Shown here: positions 1 to 5,672 of the stretch, in pieces
How positions within the stretch are numbered: position 1 is the stretch's first letter
How the letters are laid out: each line of letters begins with the position of its first letter
Source of the DNA: Roseburia sp.
GTDB lineage: Bacteria; Bacillota; Clostridia; Lachnospirales; Lachnospiraceae
Assembly (NCBI GenBank): GCA_017626625.1
Contig: JAGAIK010000675.1
Span: forward strand, 1 to 5,819
Direction: 5' to 3'
Length of the DNA stretch: 5,819 bases
Notes under the pieces: generated by a model
Database searches by the model: none
What the model was told of the DNA's origin: nothing
What the model saw: only the letters and a program-made list of their open reading frames with translations
Translations under genes and position numbers: made by a program

Positions 1-1529
1 GCTGAGAAATAGTCAACCTCGTAATAATCTGCCTCTGCTACGGCATTCCAGTTTAACTCTACGATATTATTCTTTTTCCCAGTGGAAGTAAGACCTGTTA
101 CCTGTGAAATCTTAGTCAACTGCGGTTCCGTTGCTGTTGTCGAATAAGCATAAGCTGCTGACCAGTCGCCTGTTTTAGCGATAACATAGTCATAGGTATA
201 AACCGGGCTCTCACTGCCATATTTTACTACCGGATTACCATTTGCATCCTTTAATGCAGTCTTGGTCATCGTATAGTAAACAGCTCTTACCTCATAAACA
301 GCCTGGGTTCCCGGCGCATATGCCTCCGGGCTTTCAAAATAGCTATTCTTTGTGAAGGTCTGTCCGTCAGCGGTTCCATACTGTAAGTCTGCTGCTGTGC
401 CATTTACTTTTACCTGATAACCGATATAATACATTTTTCCATTAACAGAAATTTCTGTCTGGTTCGTTACCGGAGTCCAGGTAATGTCATGATGTTTCCT
501 GTCAAATGTAATTTCATTCCTCTTATACGCATATAATGCTTTCTGTTCACCTGCATATTTTTCATAAATATCGGTGTAATATTTTCCGTTCACCTCATAA
601 TATGCGTAATCTTCATCTGTCTCAGCCATTTTTCTGCCGTAGGTCTTGTCAACATCCGTATCTTCTGCTACCAGACCTAATGCTTCTAATTCGGTATTTT
701 GTGAAAAATAGTAACACAATACATCGCCGTTCTCATTTGTCTTTGTATTATAAGAGGCAAAGTATTTTCCGTCTGCAGTTTTATACAGACCGGTAGCGGC
801 ATCCTGTTCCGGTTTCGTTGTAATTACAGTCACTTTGGTCCATAAATTACACCGGTTATCCTCTGTATAATCAGAAGCTGATGAATAATAAACACCATTA
901 AATTTGTACAAACCAGTGGCAGCATCTAAATAATCTGCCTTCTGTCCTGCAACGATAATGTCTGCATCTTCTTCGCTCTTAGGATGACGTTCTGCGCTGC
1001 TCATAACATACTCGTATGCTTTTGTCACTTTACCATCATCGCTGGTAAATTCATTGTCAAAATCATCATCACCCTCTACACCGATAACCTGGGATACGCC
1101 TACCTCAGAAGTCAGCATTACATCTTCTTCGTCTGCTTCCTCAACTGCCTCAGTAGCTTCCGTTTCCTCTATTGTCTCAGTTGTTTCAGTTTCCTCTGTT
1201 GCCTCAGCAGCTTCCGTTTCCTCTGTTGTTTCCGTCTCCTCTGCCGCTTCGGCTGCCTCTGTTTCGGTTGTTTCAGATACTTCTGCTTCTTCGCTGTCTT
1301 TGACTGCCTCGGTTTCCTCTGTTACCTCAGATACCTCTGCTGTCTCACTGGCTTCGGTTGTCTCAGATACTTCCGGCTCTTCTGTTGTTTCAACAAGTTC
1401 AGCAGAAACTACGGCATCTTCGTCAACATTTGCTTGCTGTGCTGCAAGTGTCGGAGCTGCATCACCCACTACCATGCTTGCGGCTAAGATAATGGCACCT
1501 ATTCTTGCACTCATTCCACGTTTCTTCAT
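1..1529 (-). CDS. Secreted or surface Fn3-like protein with Glu/Thr-rich stalk (C-terminus beyond window)
   Basis: Open without a stop for 509 complete codons from ATG at 1529 to the left edge, so the C-terminus and any anchor motif are unseen. Residues 1-30 form a signal peptide: MKKR, a hydrophobic core (IGAIILAASMVVG), and a likely signal-peptidase I site near PTLAA. Residues about 45-135 are extremely acidic: residues 51-130 hold 33 Glu and 19 Thr with one Lys, which suggests an extended stalk. Residues 202-283 contain two copies of a 41-residue unit beginning DAATGLYK, followed by a related NGKYYTD segment at 314-320. Residues about 346-445 (ITWTPV, YQVKVNG, YEVRAVYY) and about 476-509 (VTGLTS, VELNWNAV, ADYYEVDYF) read like fibronectin type III strands. 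The ATG is preferred because AGGAG lies 9 bases upstream; an in-frame GTG at 1535 is only 3 bases from it. The product is probably exported and exposed on the cell surface, with adhesion or carbohydrate-related roles possible. No catalytic domain is visible and no function is assigned. Confidence 0.88.
   Translation of the reverse strand, partial: MKKRGMSARIGAIILAASMVVGDAAPTLAAQQANVDEDAVVSAELVETTEEPEVSETTEASETAEVSEVTEETEAVKDSEEAEVSETTETEAAEAAEETETTEETEAAEATEETETTETIEETEATEAVEEADEEDVMLTSEVGVSQVIGVEGDDDFDNEFTSDDGKVTKAYEYVMSSAERHPKSEEDADIIVAGQKADYLDAATGLYKFNGVYYSSASDYTEDNRCNLWTKVTVITTKPEQDAATGLYKTADGKYFASYNTKTNENGDVLCYYFSQNTELEALGLVAEDTDVDKTYGRKMAETDEDYAYYEVNGKYYTDIYEKYAGEQKALYAYKRNEITFDRKHHDITWTPVTNQTEISVNGKMYYIGYQVKVNGTAADLQYGTADGQTFTKNSYFESPEAYAPGTQAVYEVRAVYYTMTKTALKDANGNPVVKYGSESPVYTYDYVIAKTGDWSAAYAYSTTATEPQLTKISQVTGLTSTGKKNNIVELNWNAVAEADYYEVDYFS
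780..926 (-). repeat. 41-residue internal repeat marked by DAATGLYK
   Basis: Two copies of DAATGLYK, encoded at 903-926 and 780-803, lie exactly 123 bases (41 codons) apart inside the surface protein. After the motif both copies carry a small aromatic turn: FNGVYYSS in the first, TADGKYFAS in the second. The DNA copies differ mostly at third codon positions, so the repeat looks maintained at protein level rather than being a recent duplication. A degenerate further unit (NGKYYTD, near 568-590) follows. I do not recognise the family. Confidence 0.7.
1137..1395 (-). repeat. Low-complexity Glu/Thr/Ala/Val-rich coding repeat
   Basis: Degenerate tandem repeats of words such as EETEA, SETTE and AEVSE in the surface-protein frame (residues about 45-131). 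One word recurs almost unchanged at DNA level: the stretch starting at 1265 and the one starting at 1355 share a 19-base core with a single change. The composition removes stop codons from the opposite strand, which creates long spurious plus-strand frames over this segment. Confidence 0.85.
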
Positions 1530-1538
1530 TCGCACATT

Positions 1539-1543
1539 CTCCT
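1539..1543 (-). promoter_or_regulatory. Ribosome binding site of the surface-protein gene
   Basis: The minus strand reads AGGAG nine bases before ATG 1529. This spacing decides for ATG 1529 over GTG 1535. An ATG at 1537 is out of frame and meets a stop after three codons. Confidence 0.75.
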
Positions 1544-1643
1544 CTTCTTTTATAATTATTTATGGTTCGTACCGGAAATGGTATCTCAACTGTCCTCGTT
1601 ATATGCCTCCCGTTCTTTGGTACTATATCCATAAACTTTCTTT

Positions 1644-1672
1644 AGTATAGCACCGCCTATTTTGATTTTCAA
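1644..1672 (-). promoter_or_regulatory. Sigma-A-type promoter of the surface-protein gene
   Basis: On the minus strand, TTGAAA (1672-1667) is followed after exactly 17 bases by TATACT (1649-1644). The TGC just before the -10 box gives an extended -10. Transcription would start near 1637, leaving a leader of about 108 bases before ATG 1529. The leader is purine-rich and shows no riboswitch that I recognise. Confidence 0.72.
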
Positions 1673-1780
1673 GACATCCATTATTGAAAAGTGCCTAATT
1701 TACTGGGTTTTGCAAATATTAATAGTGCACTTTCCACAAAGATTTTCGTTATATTCTATATCTATCGTTCATATTTTCAA

Positions 1781-1795
1781 ACAAATATCATTTGT
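1781..1795. repeat. Short perfect inverted repeat, possible operator
   Basis: ACAAAT and ATTTGT are separated by three bases. The repeat lies about 109 bases upstream of the -35 box of the surface gene and about 70 bases upstream of the -35 region of the small ORF. It has no T-tract in either direction, so it is not a terminator. Binding-site function is only a guess. Confidence 0.25.
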
Positions 1796-1864
1796 AGTTC
1801 CAGAAACGTTAAAAATCTTTGAAACTTATTCCCTGTTGGCGTTGAAATTTTCTCCATTATTTTT

Positions 1865-1895
1865 TTGCATAAAAATAACAAACACCGCATATAAT
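1865..1895 (+). promoter_or_regulatory. Candidate promoter of the 16-codon ORF
   Basis: A perfect TATAAT (1890-1895) is preceded by TTGCAT (1865-1870) at a long 19-base spacing. The -10 box is excellent and the -35 box weak. Transcription would start near 1902, leaving a leader of only about 14 bases that still contains most or all of the GGGAGG site. Confidence 0.45.
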
Positions 1896-1901
1896 ACTAT
1901 T

Positions 1902-1907
1902 GGGAGG
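1902..1907 (+). promoter_or_regulatory. Ribosome binding site of the 16-codon ORF
   Basis: GGGAGG lies eight bases before ATG 1916, an optimal Shine-Dalgarno arrangement. It is the main reason to take the tiny ORF seriously in otherwise AT-rich intergenic DNA. Confidence 0.5.
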
Positions 1908-1915
1908 TATTTGCT

Positions 1916-1966
1916 ATGATTTCATGGTTTTTATATTTATTTCAGTATTTCAAAAAATACGCTTGA
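1916..1966 (+). CDS. Candidate 16-residue aromatic microprotein
   Basis: ATG to TGA encodes MISWFLYLFQYFKKYA. Seven of 16 residues are aromatic, and a short hydrophobic segment (residues 2-12) ends in a Lys-Lys cluster, as expected of a membrane-associated peptide or short amphipathic helix. It has its own strong ribosome binding site and a TATAAT box just upstream, and it is the only plus-strand ORF here with such signals. It lies tail-to-tail with the ABC operon: its stop is 24 bases before the operon's terminator hairpin. I do not recognise the sequence. A type I toxin-like peptide, a leader peptide, a signalling peptide or a chance ORF are all possible, and function is not assigned. Confidence 0.42.
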   Translation: MISWFLYLFQYFKKYA

Positions 1967-1985
1967 TTTTCTTCACATTTTGAGC

Positions 1986-2026
1986 AAAAACAAGACCGGG
2001 AGTCTGTTTTCAGATTCCCGGTCTTG
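1986..2026 (-). terminator. Intrinsic terminator of the ABC exporter operon
   Basis: Arms 1991-2006 and 2011-2026 form a 16-pair stem with one A-C mismatch and a four-base loop. On the minus strand the stem is followed by TTTTT (1990-1986). It starts 17 bases after the stop codon of the second ABC gene. There is no T-tract on the plus-strand side, so it is oriented for the minus strand, though the hairpin may also slow transcription coming from the small ORF. Confidence 0.92.
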
Positions 2027-2043
2027 CTAATGTCATATACGTT

Positions 2044-3831
2044 TTACAGTCCCGCAAACTGTGCCATATATAAATGATAATATGCCCCCTTCTGCCGCAT
2101 AAGCTCCGCAGGCGTTCCCTGCTCTAAAATCCCGCCCTTATCAATAACAAAAATCCGGTCCGCATTCTGAATTGTAGAAAGCCTGTGGGCGATGACAAAG
2201 CTGGTTCTGCCGGAAAGCAGCGCCTCAATCCCTTTCTGCACCAGGATTTCCGTATGGGTGTCAATGCTCGATGTCGCCTCGTCTAAAATCAGAATTTTCG
2301 GCATGGAAACCATGGTTCTGGCAAAGGCGATAAGCTGTCTCTGCCCGATGGAAAGCCCTGCGCCGTGCTCTTTTAATTCCGTGTCATACCCCTTTTCCAT
2401 TTTCATAATAAAATCATGGGCGTTGACCGCCTTTGCCGCCGCAATCATTTCTTCCTCCGTGGCGTCTAATTTTCCATATAAAATATTGTCCCTCACCGTC
2501 CCGTGGAAAATAAAATTATCCTGGGTCATGACGCCCATCTGGCGCCGCAGACTTTCAATGGAAACCTTCGTCAAATCATAACCGTCCACCAAAATCGTCC
2601 CCTCCTCGATGTCATAGAAACGGCTGATTAAATTCACAATCGTGGTCTTTCCCGCTCCGGTGGGACCCACCAGCGCTATCGTCTCCCCCGGTTTCACCTG
2701 AAAGCTCACATCCTCTAAAACCTTTGTCTCCGCAGGCGTTCCCTTATCATAGGTAAAGCTTACATGGGAAAATTCCACACTTCCCTTTACCTCCGGCAGG
2801 ATTTCCACATCCTCTCCGTCCACAATATCCGCCTCCGTGTCGAGAATGTCAAAGATACGTTCCGCCGCCGTCAGGTTTGTCACCAGATTATTATAAAAGT
2901 TGCTGAGGTTCATAATCGGGTTCCAAAACATATTGATGTACGTACCAAATGCCACCAAAAGACCGATGGAGACCTTCTCAAATCCCAGAAAACGGATTCC
3001 CACCAGATAAAGCATCATTGCCCCAATCCCCCAGCAGAAATCAATAATGGGACCGAACATATCCGCATAGGTGACTGCGTCCACAAAAGAAGCGCGATGC
3101 TCCTCCGCCAGATTTTCAAAAATCTCCTGTGTCTCCCCCTCTGCACTAAAGCTCTGCACCACATTCATGCCCGCCATATCCTCATGTACATAGGCATTTA
3201 AGTTGGAGGATTTTTTTCGGAAAATCTGCCATCTTTTGTGGGAAGCGGTCTGAACAAACCAGATTCCCGCCACCATCAGGGGAATGGTGCTCAAAGAGGC
3301 CAACGCCAACCGCCAGTCCTTTACCACCATAATCACTACCACCCCAAGTACCGTGATAAATTCCGGTATCAGTGTGGTTACCAGATTCACCAGCACATCT
3401 TTCAATGAATTTACGTCTCCGATAATGCGGGCTAAAATTTTCCCCGTTGGTCTGCTGTCAAAAAAGGAGAAGGATAAGGTCTGAATATGCTCATATAAAT
3501 CCTTCCGAATACTCATCAAAATCTTGTTTGACACCACCGCCATCGCATACATCCGCACCTTTACCATCACAATAAAAAGGATATTCAAAACCAGTGCAAA
3601 TGCTCCCAGCTTTAACAAGCCGGAAAAATCTTTTTCCGCAATGTAGTGGTCAATCGCCTCCTCAATCAACAGCGGATTCACCAGAGAAATGGCAACGGTA
3701 ACTCCCATACAGAGCAATACCCCGACCAAAATCCATTTATATTCTAATAAGTAGGAAAACAGCCGTTTTAAAATCTTTTTCTTGTCGGTGTTTTCCATAA
3801 ATTCGTCTTCCCGATAGGAATTGACTGCCAT
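2044..3831 (-). CDS. ABC exporter half-transporter, subunit 2 (catalytic Glu, LSIGQ signature)
   Basis: This 595-residue protein is a full-length half exporter: an N-terminal six-helix membrane domain followed by a C-terminal ATPase domain. Hydrophobic segments lie roughly at 33-55, 72-92, 150-170, 174-193, 260-280 and 286-305. ATPase motifs are Walker A GPTGAGKTT (389-397, Lys395), Q-loop Gln437, signature LSIGQ (493-497), Walker B ILILDEAT with catalytic Glu518, D-loop SSID (521-524) and H-loop His549. The signature departs from LSGGQ. Together with the Asp in subunit 1 this makes one degenerate and one canonical ATP site, as known for BmrC/BmrD-, LmrC/LmrD- and TM287/TM288-type heterodimers. 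The protein would act in the cytoplasmic membrane, exporting drugs, lipids or peptides; the substrate is unknown. It is cotranscribed after subunit 1 and closed by a terminator. ATG 3831 is chosen because GGAGG (3845-3841) lies nine bases upstream. Confidence 0.96.
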   Translation of the reverse strand: MAVNSYREDEFMENTDKKKILKRLFSYLLEYKWILVGVLLCMGVTVAISLVNPLLIEEAIDHYIAEKDFSGLLKLGAFALVLNILFIVMVKVRMYAMAVVSNKILMSIRKDLYEHIQTLSFSFFDSRPTGKILARIIGDVNSLKDVLVNLVTTLIPEFITVLGVVVIMVVKDWRLALASLSTIPLMVAGIWFVQTASHKRWQIFRKKSSNLNAYVHEDMAGMNVVQSFSAEGETQEIFENLAEEHRASFVDAVTYADMFGPIIDFCWGIGAMMLYLVGIRFLGFEKVSIGLLVAFGTYINMFWNPIMNLSNFYNNLVTNLTAAERIFDILDTEADIVDGEDVEILPEVKGSVEFSHVSFTYDKGTPAETKVLEDVSFQVKPGETIALVGPTGAGKTTIVNLISRFYDIEEGTILVDGYDLTKVSIESLRRQMGVMTQDNFIFHGTVRDNILYGKLDATEEEMIAAAKAVNAHDFIMKMEKGYDTELKEHGAGLSIGQRQLIAFARTMVSMPKILILDEATSSIDTHTEILVQKGIEALLSGRTSFVIAHRLSTIQNADRIFVIDKGGILEQGTPAELMRQKGAYYHLYMAQFAGL

Positions 3832-3840
3832 AAATGACTC

Positions 3841-3845
3841 CCTCC
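3841..3845 (-). promoter_or_regulatory. Ribosome binding site of ABC subunit 2
   Basis: The minus strand reads GGAGG nine bases before ATG 3831. The 59-base gap between the two ABC genes (3832-3890) contains this site and no convincing promoter or terminator, which supports cotranscription. Confidence 0.75.
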
Positions 3846-3890
3846 CTTTCTAAATCTATTTCTTCCAATATCAGCAGCTACTTTCTCCCA

Positions 3891-5672
3891 CTAACTGCAA
3901 ATTTCCGCAGGGCAGTTAAAATCAACACTGTTTTCCATCATATTTTCCCGTGTCCCATACTGCGCCAGATAAGTCTCATAATAAAGCCCCTTCTTCGCCA
4001 GCAGTTCCTCATGGGTTCCCCGCTCCGCAATCGCTCCGTCTTTCAGATAAATAATTTCATCTGCATGGCGGACTGCCGAAATACGGTGCGCAATCACCAG
4101 TTTTGTGGTACCCTTAAGCGCATTTAAGGTCTTTTGGATTTCATGCTCCGTCTCCATGTCAAGAGCTGATGTGGAATCATCTAGCACCAGAACCGGCGCG
4201 TGTTTTGCCAAAGCTCTTGCAATACTGATACGCTGCTTTTGTCCGCCGGAAAGTCCCACGCCCCGCTCACCGATTACAGTGTCGTACTGCTCATCCATTT
4301 TTTCAATAAAGACTTTCGCCTGGGCGCTCTCCGCCGCTTTTTTGATTTCTTCCATCGGCAGAACGCTCCGCTGTCCCATTCGGATGTTTTCCTCAATCGT
4401 ATCAGAAAAAAGGAATACGTCCTGCAAAACCACGGAAATACTGCTTCTCAACTGTTTTAGCGTCAGGTCCCTGATATCGGTTCCGTCTAATTTTATCGTT
4501 CCTTCCGTAACGTCATAAAACCGCTGAAGCAAATGGATGACGGAAGATTTTCCTGAGCCCGTGGCTCCCATAATGCCTAAGGTTTTTCCTGCGGGCAGGG
4601 TAAAGCTGATATCCTTTAAGATTTCTTTGCCCTCTAAGGAGAAAGAAACATGTTCAAAAGAAATACTTCCCTCCACCTTTTCTAAAACAACAGGCCGCTC
4701 CCCGTCCCGAATTGCCGGGCTTTCTCCGTAGATTTTCCTGATTTTCCGGTAAGACGCCACCGCAGAAGACACATCATTGGTGAGCCAGCCCAACATTTCC
4801 ATGGGCCAGGTGCAGTTTCTGCTGTATTCCACAAACGCCACCAGTGCCCCCAGTGTCATTTCTTCCCGCATAACTAAAACTCCGCCTAAAATGGTCATGG
4901 CTACCGGGAGCGCCTTTCCCACAAACTGGAACACCGGATAATACCGCACCAGCATTTTGGACTGGCTGATATTCAGTTCATAATAACGTTTGTTGTGAGA
5001 CATAAATTTTTCAATTTCAAATTTTTCCCTGGCAAATGCCTTTACCGTCCTGACGCCCGCCAGGTTTTCCTCCGCCACCGTGGTAAGCACTGCATTTTCC
5101 TCGCTGATTTCCTCGTAAATCTTATCTAACTTCCGCTCCATCACAATGGCAACCGTTCCGCAGATAATCATCGTAGCAAGCGGTACAAACGCAAGCTTCC
5201 AGTTCAGATGAAACATACAGTAAAGCACAAAGCTGACATGGATGGTTACTTCCACCACCAGCATTCCCACATACCCCATGGCATTCCAGACCTTATCCAC
5301 ATCATCCTTTACCCTTGCCATCAGTTCTCCGGTATTGGTATTGTCAAAATAATTCATGGACAATGTCTGAATGTGGCGGAACAAATCCTTCCGCATCTCC
5401 GTTCCGATAGCAGATGACAGCTTATCAAAGGTAAACTCCTTGCAATAGCCGAAAACACTGCGTCCAATTCCCACTGCGACAATTCCAACCAACAGCTTCG
5501 TCAATAACTCCACCTGTCCCCCTAAAATCACGTCATCCACAATCTGCTGTGTAATTTTCGGGTACAGCATATCCAATGTAATCGCAATCACCATGGAGCA
5601 CACGGCAAACAGATCCCCCTTCCAGTGCCCCAATACATATGTGTGTAACTTTTTCACTTTCCAATCCTCCAT
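3891..5672 (-). CDS. ABC exporter half-transporter, subunit 1 (degenerate Walker B, LSGGQ signature)
   Basis: This 593-residue half exporter has a membrane domain (hydrophobic segments roughly 20-42, 55-77, 131-155, 159-177, 245-265, 270-285) followed by an ATPase domain. Motifs are Walker A GATGSGKSS (369-377, Lys375), Q-loop Gln417, canonical LSGGQ (474-478), Walker B VLVLDDSTSALD (494-505) and H-loop His529. The residue after the Walker B Asp498 is Asp499, not the usual catalytic Glu, so the site built from its own Walker motifs should hydrolyse ATP poorly. Its signature serves the intact site of subunit 2. The C-terminal tail, after the usual end near QYGT, adds about 20 residues with two Cys. 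The start is uncertain. ATG 5672 gives the longest form, but GTG 5657 has GGAGG eight bases upstream and overlaps the stop of the preceding frame by four bases, so the protein may begin five residues later. It probably pairs with subunit 2 in the cell membrane as a multidrug or lipid/peptide exporter. Confidence 0.95.
   Translation of the reverse strand: MEDWKVKKLHTYVLGHWKGDLFAVCSMVIAITLDMLYPKITQQIVDDVILGGQVELLTKLLVGIVAVGIGRSVFGYCKEFTFDKLSSAIGTEMRKDLFRHIQTLSMNYFDNTNTGELMARVKDDVDKVWNAMGYVGMLVVEVTIHVSFVLYCMFHLNWKLAFVPLATMIICGTVAIVMERKLDKIYEEISEENAVLTTVAEENLAGVRTVKAFAREKFEIEKFMSHNKRYYELNISQSKMLVRYYPVFQFVGKALPVAMTILGGVLVMREEMTLGALVAFVEYSRNCTWPMEMLGWLTNDVSSAVASYRKIRKIYGESPAIRDGERPVVLEKVEGSISFEHVSFSLEGKEILKDISFTLPAGKTLGIMGATGSGKSSVIHLLQRFYDVTEGTIKLDGTDIRDLTLKQLRSSISVVLQDVFLFSDTIEENIRMGQRSVLPMEEIKKAAESAQAKVFIEKMDEQYDTVIGERGVGLSGGQKQRISIARALAKHAPVLVLDDSTSALDMETEHEIQKTLNALKGTTKLVIAHRISAVRHADEIIYLKDGAIAERGTHEELLAKKGLYYETYLAQYGTRENMMENSVDFNCPAEICS

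Larger units (their letters stand above)
1530..1915. other. AT-rich intergenic region between surface gene and small ORF
   Basis: This 386-base stretch carries the surface-gene leader and promoter (1530-1672) and the small-ORF promoter and ribosome binding site (1865-1907). Between them, about 1673-1860, I see no credible gene. Two inverted repeats are visible: AAAGTGC (1688-1694) against GCACTTT (1727-1733), and ACAAAT-ATC-ATTTGT (1781-1795). Either could be an operator upstream of the surface-gene promoter, but both are short and could be chance in such AT-rich DNA. Confidence 0.6.

Noticed and set aside
536..796. Plus-strand 86-codon frame
   Set aside because: It lies fully antisense to the surface gene, which is open through this region with a coherent repeat and domain pattern.
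984..1650. Two long plus-strand frames over the surface gene, one Cys/Phe/Leu-rich and one Ser/Val-rich
   Set aside because: They are antisense shadows of the Glu/Thr-rich repeat, whose codons contain no reverse-strand stops. The minus-strand frame has the signal peptide, ribosome binding site and promoter.
1662..1919. Plus-strand 85-codon frame ending at 1919
   Set aside because: It starts at a TTG with no ribosome binding site, overlaps the surface-gene promoter, and has the composition of translated AT-rich intergenic DNA.
1945..1960. Inverted repeat GTATTT-CAAA-AAATAC inside the small ORF
   Set aside because: Six A/T-rich pairs within the ORF, with no adjacent T-tract; easily chance in this composition.
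2192..5417. Several plus-strand frames of 64-145 codons across the ABC genes
   Set aside because: All are antisense to two clearly conserved ABC transporter genes and show no gene-like start signals or recognisable domains.
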